In this document: positions 34,621 to 46,009 of the stretch, one piece after another
Layout of the letters: each line of letters begins with the position of its first letter
How positions within the stretch are numbered: position 1 is the first letter of the stretch
Assembly (NCBI GenBank): GCA_029747585.1
Contig: JAPEVF010000018.1
Span: forward strand, 1 to 64,000
Direction: 5' to 3'
Length of the DNA stretch: 64,000 nt
From: Pleurotus djamor
Taxonomy: Eukaryota; Basidiomycota; Agaricomycetes; Agaricales; Pleurotaceae
Program-made: the position numbers and the translations under genes
Notes under the pieces: model-generated
The model's database searches: none
Seen by the model: only the letters and a program-made list of their open reading frames with translations
Told to the model about the DNA's origin: nothing

Positions 34621-35017
34621 GGCAGGTGCTCTGCGAAGTAAGTTTGATAGACAGTTAAGTACTCGAGGACTTACTTGTGGGTATCAATGATTAAGGGGTT
34701 TATAAGCCTCACAATTCTCTGAGGTATCCATTCCTTCAAGTTCATGAGAAACCGAGGCTTTCTGCGAAAAATGTGGATGACCAAGGCCCACACGGACATT
34801 GCTGACATACGCTCGGCCGCTTTATAAACGCCCAGATGCTCAGTGAGCTCGAACTTCAAGCTTCAACCGCAACAACCTCGAACGAGTGGGTTCGGAACCG
34901 AGACATCGTCGAATCCGTTTGTCAATTGGCACAAGAAGAATGTCAAATACATTGTTATGTACATACAGGGTATCTTGAACACATCCAAATTTACACCCTG
35001 GTGGACGAGTCAGTGAG
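34621..35017. other. Intergenic region between F-box and E2 genes
   Basis: About 400 bp between the E2 stop and the F-box start; both genes are on the minus strand, so this holds the F-box promoter. No gene seen. Confidence 0.4.
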
Positions 35018-35935
35018 TTATTCCGCAGGGAGTGGAGAAAGCACGAACGTGTCATCTGATTCAAGAGACAGACATTCAATACGTTGTTTAAGTAATCAAA
35101 CAGTGAGTAGACATACCGTCATAGTGGAACCGAGTCTTCATAGATATTAGCGAAAGAGAAGGATTGGCACCAGCAAGATCATACCTTCTTGGGATTGTCC
35201 GGTGCGTGTCTGACGTATCTATCGTTGTCAGTCGGGCTGCACGTACGACCCCTCGTGAGCTTTGTGGTCTAGAACGATGATAAGAGCTACACTGACCGTT
35301 CCTTCTTCTAGATGCAAAAGTCAGCTACGACCAAAGGACAAGAACGACGCGACAAACCGTGCAAGATGCCAGCATGCTTTGCAGAGTAATACAGACAGCC
35401 ACCACACTGAGTACAGGCGACCATTCATTCCCGAGAATAGAGGCACAAATCTATACCCAGAATCAATCTCCAATCTATGGACCATGCCCATGACTTTCGA
35501 CCAACTTACATGACCGTTTGAATATACATGCTAGAGGGATGTTAGACCAGGGTTATCAAGCTAGCTTCATTGCGCATACAGGATGTATAGGTGCTTCTTT
35601 GCCATCTTCCACGACAAACTGGACAGCGGGGGAGGAGATGGGGTACGTTGTGTCAAAACGAAACTTTAACATATATTTTTCGCCCTTTGCAAAGCCACCA
35701 TCAACTACATCATGCACAGATATGGGATTTAAGTACCTTGTACAGCGATTCTCCCATGACTTCGATAGTAAACAACCATGACGCGAAGTCATCAGCGGTT
35801 ACTAGCTCGATTCCTTGAGAGCACCAGATCAGACGCGACGAGATAATGTCGAGATCGATACAAACCAACTGGGCAGCCTTGCGACTTAATTTCTGAGAGT
35901 TCCTTCGCAAGTCGCTTGGAAGATATGGAAGCCAT
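35018..35935 (-). CDS. UBE2W-type ubiquitin-conjugating enzyme (E2)
   Basis: Nine exons on the minus strand: 35935-35866, 35813-35737, 35684-35580, 35530-35510, 35450-35358, 35307-35297, 35236-35185, 35135-35117 and 35055-35018. They sum to 486 nt (161 residues), and the frame is kept at every join. The protein reads MASISSKRLAKELSEIKSQ, then GIELVTADDFASWLFTIEV, KGEKYMLKFRFDTTYPI, SPAVQFVVEDGKEAPIHP, HVYSNGH, ICASILGNEWSPVLSVVAV (active-site Cys in ICASIL) and TRFHYDD. The HPHVYSNGH-ICASIL pattern, in place of HPN, and the late tail are typical of UBE2W, which attaches ubiquitin to protein amino termini. Exons of 21, 11 and 19 nt make it easy to miss automatically. Confidence 0.88.
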
Positions 35936-36264
35936 CTACGAAGGGGGATGCGAGGGTCGAGGAGAGAAGTTGGCTGTATGACTAGCACGCGCCGACTGAC
36001 ATGAGTAGCCGCAGTCAATCATGTACAAACAAGCGTATGAGCTAATCAATTACGGAAACAAATTTTTTATTGACTTTTGAACGGCTAGTAAGCCTCGGTA
36101 CTGGGGCAACGCTAATAACGAGCATGGAGTCGTGGACTCTAAATTGGTTCGATATGTCCGCCATGATTAGAGGAGGAGGGGAAGAGTTGGCAGCCGTCGT
36201 CATAACTGACCAGGAATACCCTGTCCGCCCGCCTTCTCCCTCCTCACCAAACTCCTCGACGACT

Positions 36265-36970
36265 TTACCGAATACAAAAGCCAAGGTACAAATGCTTCCG
36301 AGGGTTTTTGAGGAAGGGAGCAGGCGGTATTCTGCCGTTTAAACTTGAACTAGCATGAGCCAACACCGCGAGGAAACCAAGGCCTAGTAGACCCAAGCAA
36401 CCAAGGTTAAGCGCGCCTCTGGAGATTATGCTCAGCCTATTTCGCTTGTTGTCAGACACGATCCCTGGGTCGTGAAGCGCGTCGTCGGGCTCTTCAACTT
36501 GAGGCGATAGATCAGATCCCCATTCCCTCGGGTCGGGCGAGAAAGAGAATGAATACGGTTCTGCAAGTAGTAGCGAGTTCATCTTGGAGTCTTGGACGGG
36601 CTTGCGCCTATGGAGCCTGCTCCTGCGGTGTAAGGCGAATCTGTCCGACATGAAGCCCAGCTGTGCCTCTTGGATGGGAGGTCGAGGTTGCCATTGACGG
36701 AGGTCGACGTGAGGTAAAGCGATGGCGCGGGCTCGGACGCTGAGGCTGGCGGCGAGCTCATTACTTGGAGGTGTATGGTATGGTGGTAGAGAAGGAAAGG
36801 AATGGCGAGGAAGCAGAGCTCAGCTCCACCATCTGAGGGGCGCCGACCGGTTCGCTGATATTGGGCCTGACAATCATGATGATGTTTGTGGTCGGGTGGA
36901 GTCAGTGATAGAAGCGTACCGAGAGGTACTGAGAGGAGAGAGAGAGAAGCGAGTTGAGCGACTGGGCATT
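36265..36970 (-). pseudogene. SKN1/KRE6-like beta-glucan synthesis protein, amino-terminal fragment
   Basis: On the minus strand the segment 36600-36265 encodes YSFSFSPDPREWGSDLS, EEPDDALHDPG and a membrane span (ISRGALNLGCLGLLGLGFLAV). This is the cytosolic and signal-anchor part of the Kre6/Skn1 family, glycosyl-hydrolase-16-related proteins of beta-1,6-glucan synthesis. Upstream to 36970 a Ser/Pro-rich region is open in changing frames, and I could not settle its exons. After the membrane span the frame ends (GFCIR) and none of the lumenal catalytic domain follows before 36042. So this is a truncated copy or a gene reduced to its anchor. Spliced continuation into unrecognised exons is possible but not seen. 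Confidence 0.4.
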
Positions 36971-37095
36971 TCGATGAGGATATCACAGTGGATTGAGGGA
37001 TTTTAAAGTAGGAGAACCGGCTTGAGTACTTATTAGAATATGTTAGATCCGAACGACGAGCGATCCCCAGATTAAAAGTGGAGGAATAAAGTCCT

Positions 37096-38529
37096 TCAAC
37101 AGACTTCTAACTTGAGTGCTTTCATATCAACCCGTAAACGAGTCAGGATCTTCTTCGTCTCCTCATACTCGATTCTATCTGGGCCATCCTCCGAGTTGAG
37201 CGTTGACACTGTCATCCTCAAGTAGACCTCCACGCTAGGAATACCGGCAACCACTTCATCGAACTCGCGTACTAGAGCCAATATCTCAGGCAAAGTGATG
37301 CGGGAAAACATGGCCGCTGTGCGACTCAGTTCAACCCACATATCAACGTGGGCGATTTTTGGTTTTGTCAAGGCTGGGACGGTGCGATGGTGACTTGGAA
37401 ATAGCGAGTTGAATGGTTTGAAAGAAGAGATTAACCAAGATATTCGTCCCGAAGAGAGGGGTAAGATGCGAAGGTATTCCAATGTAGGAACGCGTAGTAA
37501 AACCTCGTAGAAAGGGAAGGTGGCCACACATCCTTCTTTAGGATACAATGTTGCATCAGTCACTGTTGGGTTGGATTAAGAGGCGGGTTTCAGCTTACGA
37601 GTGTTAAACTTCAGGGTTGTTAGGCCCGGAAGCGTTTGGACGAGTTTGAAAAGGTCTTCCATGCTGTGGCAGCAATACAGCGAAAGTGTGGTGATGCTTT
37701 CATGCCACGAGCGTCTGCGCAAGACGGCTGTCGTGGCGTTTGAAGGAGTGGAAGGAGCCTCCAGTGAACCAAGGATCCATTGGATCACTTCACTTCCACA
37801 GAATTGTCCAAAGTGTAGGTCGGTCAGTTTTGGTGCTGAAGAGATCGGAATGCCCGTGATGGGTGTCTCATGCTCGGCACTGGAATTGTCGAACATCGCG
37901 ACTCTGTGCAATTGGAGGGACATCGTCTCCGGACCAATGAATCTAAGCCACTGGACACCCAAAGGGATGGCGCAGTTGACTAGCGAAACGCCCTTGACAA
38001 ATCCCTGGGAGAGAAGCGAGATCAACGCACGTTGAAGATCTGTATCAACTCTCGTCCATGTCAAATCACGGAGCTCGATGCTGCTGAGTAAGGGCAACGC
38101 TAGAGAACTGATTTGCCAAAGGAAAACAAAAAGAGAGGAATCAGGCACGCGAGGTTGTGGTTTTGGTCTGGAAATTCCACCTCTGCCGAAACCTTTGTCA
38201 CGGTCGCCGCGAATGATGAAGGATCGAGCGTATCGCAATAGGTGGAATGATGTACCAAGCAGGAGACGAGTCTTCTCCGAGCTCGGGGCTGGACTATGAC
38301 TCGCATATGAGACCGCATGTCCTGTGGACAAAGGCAGGCTAGTGCGAAAGACCATCGTCCGGTGTAATAGCTTCTGCGACGTTGACCGCCACGCTGGAGC
38401 TACCAGCGAGCATGCCTTTAAGGAAGGTGTATTGTCGCTTAGGTTGTCTATGATGATGTCCACGATATCTTGGGGTAGTGTAACAGAGCCGTAGAACATA
38501 ATAGTAGAGTCACAGGATGGGGGTGTCAT
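37096..38529 (-). CDS. F-box-like protein
   Basis: Minus strand. The first ATG in frame (38529) gives MTPPSCDSTIMFYGSVTLP, followed by QDIVDIIIDNLSDNTPSLKA and CSLVAPAWRSTSQKLLHR, the F-box pattern common in Agaricomycete proteins. A degenerate repeat region follows (LLSSIELRDLTWTRV, PKLTDLHFGQFCG, LTTLKFNT). A TAA at 37576-37578 lies inside a possible 36-nt GT-AG intron; splicing it joins the frame to a 150-codon second exon (LTDATLYPKEGCVATFPF) ending at 37096. Without splicing the protein would stop at 37576. About 460 residues if spliced. Substrate unknown. Confidence 0.65.
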
Positions 38530-38803
38530 GAGCAGGATGGAGCAGGATGGACGGAGAGCCTGAGCTGTGCTCGCCAATTATCAGCGCTACCGCGACGACA
38601 GAAACGATAGGGCGCTAGGACTTGGTTCTTTTAAAAAATAAGGACAACCGCTCTGGATCTGATGCATGATCACGGTGGACGGAGGCAAAGCTTGGGCAAA
38701 GCGGCGGCCCGGGCGCCTATGATATGGTTGTGAAGAGCAGCCCCTGAATCACGCGAATAGATGCAGGTTGAGGTTGGTCCTTGTTGAAGTTGCATCAACC
38801 CAC

Positions 38804-40645
38804 CATGTCGTCCTGTGGTAATCCTACGGCTGAAAGCGATTCATTGATGACCCGTAAGCAGATCGAACAGAAATCGAATAAAACACTAATTGCGTAGTCC
38901 TCTAGGTCGCTCGAAATTTGATCGTTCCAAAGGATGCATTAAATGCAAAGCGCCAACGGGGAACATAGTTATCCGTCACGCTGTTTACTGCAAGTTCGTT
39001 CTGATCAATTAAATTCTGGTGTATGACCCTGACGCTGTGGAAGAGAATGCTTCTTCCCCTTGGTCAACACCAAGTTTCGCAAAAGTCTTCAACCATCCAT
39101 CAATGAAAAATCTGACGCGAATCGTCAGAAGTCACTCAAGGCATCGGGAAATCTCTTGATCGGTTTATCTGGTGGACTTGGTTCGACCGTTCTCGCAGAC
39201 TTGGTCGCCAAAAACTACTTCATGAAGTCCGAGAGTAGTAAAGGGGGCAATCATCACCCTCGCAAGCTTAATGACAAAGTATGGAGTCAGGGTTACGTTT
39301 GCTATGTCGAGGTGTGCAATGGGTTCCCAGGTGCAAGTATCCTTTTTCGCTGTTCAAAGAGTTAAGCCGTGCTCATGCTCAGTGTAGATGCGAAACAGGA
39401 TCGAAGATATTCGGGCAGTCGTAGACAAATACGGATGTTTTGAGTTTGTGCCCATCTATCTTGAGGACGCCTTTGATCCTACTTGGTGGGAGAAAGCTGG
39501 CAGAGGGACTTCTTCGCAAATGCTCGGCGTGAATCTGGGCACTGACAAAGCTCTCCATGGTGAGATTGATAAACGGGTCCGCTTACCCTCCTCGTTATCT
39601 TTTGCTAAGGCGGTACTGTCAGGTCTTTCCCCCATATATCTCCCGTCTTCCACACACTCGAACCCAATTTCTCGTTTAAAGGCTTATCTGTCCGCGATGC
39701 CCACCCAAACTGCTCTCTTAACCAGCGTCCAAACTCTCATCCGTGTCCTTTTGCTCTATACCGCCTTGCAAACGTCGTCCTCTCATCTGCTTCTTGGGAC
39801 TTCTCTCACCTCGTTGTCAATATCATTGATCTCCACTATTGCTCAAGGCGGCGGCTTCGCTGTGCCCGAGGAAGTGCAGGAAGAATGGTCCTCCGAAATA
39901 GTCAAAGTGGGGAACGCGAGATCAGAAAAAATCCGAGTTAACAGACCTCTTCGTGATGTCGGAATGAAAGAATGCTCTGCATGGGCTTGGTGGAATGGCT
40001 TGCACGTCGTCGGACAAGAACCCATACCGAACGCAAAGCAAGGAATTGGCTCGCTGACCAAAGGTATATCCCAATTTATACAACGAAGTCCCCTTTTCTG
40101 AGCTGGGATACGTAGATTTTATCATCGGTCTTGAGACTGACTATCCGTCGACCGTTTCTACGATAGCACGAACTTGTGCCAAGCTGGCGCCGAAGGAAAG
40201 GTCGACAGGAACTTGTCTCCTATGTCAGAGGTAGACGTCTACATTCTGTCGATTCGCACCAGTTTCTGACAGCGAAACCTTGCTCAGACCCGCCCCGTTC
40301 GATGTCCTCCAATGGAAGTCACGGATATCAATACTCCATCTTACAGATAACCAGGATCCAATTTCGGAGGATGATCTTGCTTCCCGATTGTGTTATGCTT
40401 GTCATACCGCTCTTACCAGTCGTAGCAACCGCGGTATGGCATTTTCAAGCAAGAAAGCAAACGACGATGGTCTTCCAACACCTCTCCCTGTATGGGTCCA
40501 AGTCATCTCTGACTCGACAAACGCCGCCAAGCCCAGTGACTCTAACACACTGATCGTTGTTGAAGAAGAGATCATGGCTTCTCGGTTGATGTCATCGAAG
40601 GAAATGAAAGAAAGCATAGGCTCGTTCTTGTTGGAAGATGAGTAG
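38804..40645 (+). CDS. CTU2: Cytoplasmic tRNA 2-thiolation protein 2 (CTU2/NCS2)
   Basis: Start MSSCGNPTAES at 38804. Exon 2 carries CIKCKAPTGNIVIRHAVYC, the first zinc site of the family; exon 3 carries KFRKSL, then NLLIGLSGGLGSTVLADLV, an SGG-x-GS PP-loop-like block. Exon 4 (from 39388) gives RNRIEDIRAVVDKYG and FVPIYLEDAFDPTWW. The last exons carry CLLCQ and CYACHT, the second zinc site, and an acidic end. CTU2 with CTU1/NCS6 thiolates U34 of tRNA-Lys, -Glu and -Gln in the cytosol, receiving sulfur from Urm1. Intron 3 is either GC-AG (39333-39387) or GT-AG (39312-39387, losing seven residues). About 500 residues; intact. Confidence 0.9.
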
Positions 40646-40927
40646 TCATCTGCACTAGGAGTGTACTTATCCTAGATTTCGGCGGAGGAGTTTGCGATCC
40701 ACACGATCTATTTACAATCATGGGACCTATTTCTGTGACTTCTAATCTCAATAACTCTCCCCATGTGGTACCAGTTGGTTCGCCAGACCCCCGGGGAAGT
40801 GGGGAAGGAAGAGTCCGGGCGGCCCGCTGGGCAAATGACATCGCATGTTTTGATCCATGCTTTGGAGTCCCTTCGGTGGTATAAATGGTCCAACAACCAT
40901 GTTGTACACTGACCCCAACTTCGTATT

Positions 40928-41956
40928 ATGGTTCTCCTGCTCTCTTTCCTTCTGACCTCCTGCATCTTTGTGTCTGCCCTGCAGTCAGTCCCGGCGACGT
41001 CTTTTGTCTTAATAGGTGACAGTACAACGGCTAATGGGTGAGTTCCCAGTGTCATGGTTCATCGATATAAACATTCTGGCTAACATCGAACGCTCCGTAG
41101 AACCACTCCGAACTCTGGTGGCTGGGGGAATGGTTTCTGCGCGTCCCTTACCCCAAACACGCCATGTATCAACACCGCACATAACGGTGCTACAACAGGC
41201 ACATTCGTCGCCAACGGATTCTGGGACATCTCCCTCTCCTTCATCAAAAGTGAAGTCGCCAAAGGCCGACGCACTCTTGCGACCATCCAATTCGGTCACA
41301 ACGACCAAAAAATCGCACCGCCCGAATCAATGGGTGCGAATATGACCGCCATGGTCCAAACGATCCGTTCTCTCGGAGCCGAGCCAGTGTTGATCACCAG
41401 CTTGACCAGGAGAAGTTTCAACTCGGCTGGAAAGATAAATGATCAGTTAGCTTTGTGGGCAGATGGTAAGGCTGCTTTCTTTGTGAGATTCTTTCATTGA
41501 ACACGATTCACTGCAATGTTACAGAAACCATCCTGATCTCCCAGCAACAAGGTACCCATCTACTGGATCTTCATGCGAAGTCAATCGCCTATGTTGAGGC
41601 AATCGGTCCTGATGCTGCCCACCGCTTGAACAGACTTCCAGGTAGGTGGATTTCGCCTCTGTCATCAAGTCGCCGTTGACATTCTTCAACCCTCAAAGAC
41701 GATAATACCCGTAAATTCAATTCAACGCCTCGTCGTTCACTGCTAACCCAATGGTTCTATCTAGACTTGAACGTCAACGGGACAATCGTCTTCGGAAGGT
41801 AATACCGATTTTCTTACGGATTACGACCGCTAACGCAGGTCCCGTTTAATTAGGATGGTAGCAGACTTGATGGCGGCTAGCTTCCCCAACGAGTTACCCA
41901 TCATAGCCAACCCAGAGTTAACATTGAACATCACACAAGGAATACCGTCCTTCTGA
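40928..41956 (+). CDS. Secreted SGNH esterase, rhamnogalacturonan acetylesterase-like (CE12)
   Basis: Six exons: 40928-41037, 41101-41465, 41525-41641, 41699-41710, 41765-41798 and 41854-41956. A signal peptide (MVLLLSFLLTSCIFVSALQ) precedes SFVLIGDSTTANG, the catalytic Ser block. WGNGFC, INTAHNGATTGTF and IQFGHNDQ are the Gly and Asn oxyanion blocks. The last block, LPDDNTHLNVNG, supplies Asp and His, but its DDNT part comes from a 12-nt exon (41699-41710). About 245 residues, the usual CE12 size. The enzyme would remove acetyl groups from pectic rhamnogalacturonan outside the cell during plant-cell-wall breakdown. The substrate is inferred from the family. Confidence 0.85.
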
Positions 41957-42190
41957 TTCCCCAGCCCCAGCAAACGCACATCGGGCATCATTGATCTTCC
42001 GGTACTTAGTCGAGTCACTAAAGAGTAGCATGTAGCCCTCTATGTGATGATATTGCATCTACGGTATACAATGTAAAGGATAAAACGTATAAAGTCCAAT
42101 GAAGTGGATATACAGTTCGATGAATAAAATCAAAAGTGTGTTGAGTAGAATACGACTAGTGACGAAGAGTATTGTAGAAGGAACCCAAGC

Positions 42191-45163
42191 TCAAGGACAT
42201 GTAGTCAATGACGCAGCGAGGTTGGCACCAGGGTAGTACCAGAACGCGACTGCAATAGTAGTATATAAGCCTAAAGGATAATCCAAGTTAGTCAAGTCTT
42301 CCAGTTAGACATCGAACTCACAGATTAAGATCATGCCTTCAAGCCAGTTCGATTTGCCGTCAGCGACGACATAGGACATGGTTTGCACTTCGAAACATCA
42401 GCAGCTGTCATTTAAAGTAGTTATGAAGCATACCTGAGATATACAGCACCTAAAGGTTAGCNAAAAACGTCCGTTAGTCACACTAAGAACGCTCGTGTGT
42501 TGAAAAGCGATCTCACCACCGACTCGAAGGGGTCAAACAGGAGGGATAGGGGTCTTCCCATGGCCCAGCCAACGCTGACCATCAGGCTAGAACGAAGGTG
42601 AGTGGTGAGTGATGCAGAGTAAGTCAGAGAGAGTAGGAGGTACATACGGTATGACGAAGAGAGCAGTTTGCTACGGTATCGGAGAAAGAGTAAGGTTGGA
42701 TACAAGAATCGAAGAGCGGAAAACGTACGATCGTGGAGCCAACGGCGAGGTTGATGCTGAACGCCAATTGATCCTTCACAGAAACGTTAACGGCAGTGAC
42801 AAGTTCTACGAGAGGATGAGAAGAGAGGCCTGAGGCGCTATTCCATAAGAAGCCAGCCATTTGACATACCGGCGACAGACGTCACAGCAGGAAGCAAAAT
42901 GAGTCCGATCCACTGTTTCTTCACGGTTTTCGAAATCTCATCCAGAGTTTCCACCAGCTCGTCAGCGGTCAGTACGACCATCTCAAAAAGAAAGTGAGNG
43001 AATATAGAGCAGAGCAACTTGACCATGAACAAACCCACAATGGTCACGAAGATGAGCAAAACAATCGTCAAGAACGCGCTGATCCTCGGAATCTCCCCTT
43101 CCTCTTCTTCAGAGACTCCGGACGTTGACGTAGCAAGCTCATCTGACTGCCCTCGCTCTTCNCTGGAGGTAACCTCCTCTACCGGACTTAACTTCCGTCC
43201 TAGCCTGGCATGCTGATTCGCAGGCTCATTGAGATAATCACCCTTGACAAATTGACCGTCCTCCGAGAGGTTCTTCGACATCCCATCTCTACTAGTCCCA
43301 ACCAAACGGACGGTGGGACCAGCTTCCTCAGCCAAAGTCNAAGTCGAAGAGACACCTGCNTATTTCTCCGTAAGATCGCCCGTACTCGATCCAGCGAGCG
43401 TCGTTTCAGAGCGAGACATCATCGGGGCGCTGTAGAGTTTAATCTGCTTTGGCCGTTCGGGGCTGGTAAATCGAAAGGCAGCTTCACTCGAGTCGAGACT
43501 GTCCAAGCTAGGATTCCGAGTGGCAGCCTTCTCGGCGTATCGTACCTCGGTGGTTGACGTTGACATCTGCGAGCTAAAATGNGACGGGGTTGGGCGTCGG
43601 CTATTCCTTCTTCTAGGNAGCATCTGGACTGGGGCCTTCTCTCTGTTGGTGGGTGACGGATTGGCTTTATCGGCGTATAAATGAGTGTGAGACCATAGCT
43701 GNAAAAGCAGATAGGACATGTAAACTACGTAGNGNNNANANNNNNNGATGTCAGTGAGACTGTGNTTNGAGNGGGAGAAGAAGGAGAGCAGACGGACTGA
43801 ACAGGAGAATGATTGAGACCTGTTTNNATTGACGATNAGCNTCGNGNACATTNAGANACATCGATATAATGACGCACGCCACGACTCATACGGAGTATAC
43901 TCCTCCGCTCATCNGAAGANGTATCNATNGCGGTGTGGAGGGAGAAATGATAGGCAGTAGGTAAGATCACAGCGCCGACACTGATACTNAGCANNGAAGT
44001 GTGGATTTGAGTGGCCGCTAATTCATCATTGAGAACAGACGTAAGNAAGTAANGTGNAACTTGAACACNTACTAGAATCGAAGTCCTGTTCCGAAAANCG
44101 TAGACCTCCTGCAAAGAAACACATTCCCAGGACGAGCACTATGGATGGACAGGNNTTCAGGTAAAGAGTCAGTATGNAGAGGAGAACACATACAAAGTTT
44201 GCTAAGCATTGAACCTAGCACTGTAATGGATGAGCATTGTGTGGAACGAAGATGGAACTAGGTTGGTATACTGACGTGCAGATTGCACGACTTTTAGTTC
44301 GCACTTGCGTAGAGCGCTGAACTTCGACACATGGTCAGATATTGGAAGACAGTTGCGTATAAAAATGCTTGCTTACGGCAACGACTATTTCAATGCTAGT
44401 CAACGCTTGAGCGAGCGGAANGAATCTATATTGAAACGATTACGCACAGATTACCCTTCGCAGGTAAAATAAAAGTCAGCGGGTCAGAGGTTAAACTAGC
44501 GAGNAGACAGGCNCACCATGGTCGCNTTGATGAGACCGGTTTTCGAGCTACCGAGTCTCAGCGATAATTCCATNGTTGAAATTTCATGCAACTCGAATGG
44601 AGTAAGAAGGAGAATCATAAACAGATACGAATATGGATTACCTTGACAAGGGGTATCAAAGAAAGCGTGCAACCTAGTAGACGTGTTCAGTGAAAGGCGA
44701 GCGAAGCCAGGGGGATAATAACTGACAGGCGAATATAACGGTAGCCCAATCAGGCACGACAACGCTGAGAACCCACTATTAGACAAAGCGCGTCANTGAG
44801 CATCAANCTCNAAGCAGGNGCAGTAGGAACGCGTACAGANATGGGAAGGAAAAACAAAAGAACGTTGAGCCCTGGTCAAATGNTACATTNGCNAGACTCN
44901 GNGNCAAGTGNGGNGGGGTGAAACTCACATGAGCCAAGAACNATGACTCTCCAGCCCATNAGATGTCTGCGTAGACCCTTCCGNTTGGTTCTTGTGNTCT
45001 GGTATCGCTGTGANGGAACATCGCGGCGCTGTGCGTGAAATAGCGGGAGATCGCTGTCATTTGGGTNGGANGCTAGCTCGCCCTGTGCNGATTCAGTTGA
45101 AGATGATTCAGGGAGCGGTCTCGAGGGTTGGGATCTCTCAGGCTGGTCGCCATGTGGGCGCAT
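42191..45163 (-). CDS. Vacuolar-type Ca2+/H+ antiporter (CAX/VCX1-like)
   Basis: Minus strand, many short exons, heavily damaged by Ns (about 42462 and 43000-45100). The start at 45163 gives MRPHGDQPERSQPSRPLPES. Family blocks in order are: membrane segments ending LGSSKTGLI-ATMV (44500-44560), which corresponds to the GLLNATLGN motif; LLFQLWSHTHLY (43690-43720), and a long Ser/Thr/Glu-rich loop with LSEDGQFVKGDYLNEPANQ. Next come FLTIVLLIFVTIVGLFMVKLL, VKKQWIGLILLPAVTSVAG, ELVTAVNVSVKDQLAFSINL, AVGSTI, VGWAMGRPLSLLFDPFESV, and finally FWYYPGANLAASLTTCP. The two alpha-repeat regions of the CaCA superfamily are thus present. It would pump Ca2+ into the vacuole using the proton gradient. Exact exons cannot be drawn through the Ns. 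Confidence 0.8.
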
Positions 45164-45565
45164 GGTAAACGCGTAAAGGCTCAGAAGGCCAAGTGTGGTG
45201 GACGTCAGAAAGCAAGGAGTGGATGGAGGAAACGAGCCCTGGGACGAGCTTTGGTGTCAGGAAACGTGCCACTTGTTCTTCGGCATCCTGTCATGCTTTG
45301 CTAGCATCCGAACTGACACAATGAACTAACATTTCCACTTGATTGGTAAGCATTCTTACTGAACCTTCTTCGTATCCGGTACAAGCTAGGACTAATGCAA
45401 CTGCAATCAGGCGGGTTATTAGCGAGTATATGAGTATAGCGGAATCAAAACATCACAAAAAGGGGAGGGAAGGGCTCGGTTCATCTGACAGACAACATGA
45501 TGACAACCTTCGCGGCCTGAACCAAGAAGTAGCTTTTTATAGGCACGTGATGCTTGCTAACCACC
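45164..45565. other. Upstream region of the antiporter gene
   Basis: About 400 bp, presumed antiporter promoter on the left; no gene recognised before the LINE fragment. Confidence 0.35.
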
Positions 45566-45769
45566 CACATCCGTGTCAATAACCTGGCGCCCAGGTCACG
45601 CAGGCATCAATGGCAACGAAGAAGCTAACCAACTCGCAAAGGAGGCCGCATCCCTCCGCCGGCCTATCGTAGCATCAGGAAACCAGTCAGCGCCTCGAGA
45701 GGTCTATCATGCCTGGATAGGAGTTCGAGGCAGGGAGGCAAACCCCCCTGTAGGTAGGGAACCATAGAC
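45566..45769 (+). mobile_element. LINE RNase H fragment, left part
   Basis: The frame VSITWRPGHAGINGNEEAN then QLAKEAASLRRP is the carboxy half of an RNase H domain as found in fungal non-LTR retrotransposons (pattern WxPGHxGxxGNExAdxLAkeAa). It ends at a TAG (45767) after REVYHAWIG. No reverse transcriptase is present upstream. The matching downstream part appears on the same strand beyond the Plavaka element. Confidence 0.65.
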
Positions 45770-46009
45770 AAGGACACCGCACAATAATGTCAATGTAGGC
45801 GAGGGGTGACCAGCCACAACTCTCATAGGCACCCATATCATATGTACATCGCAAGTGTCAACCACAGCATTTCAGCAGAATCCAGATATCAGAGATAGTA
45901 GGGATAAAGATAGGACATTTTCCCATTTTTCATTCAAACTACAGAGGGTAATTGGCGAAGAATATGTACTACTAGGAAATAGACTATCCCGCCCCAAAGG
46001 TCGGGCCAA

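Noticed and set aside
37576..37578. TAA as the true end of the second F-box gene
   Set aside because: The downstream 150 codons are in the same frame and coding-like, and a GT-AG interval removes the TAA; kept as an alternative only.
39331..39387. GT-AG intron with donor at 39331 in CTU2
   Set aside because: It leaves the downstream exon out of frame, reaching a stop within about 20 codons.
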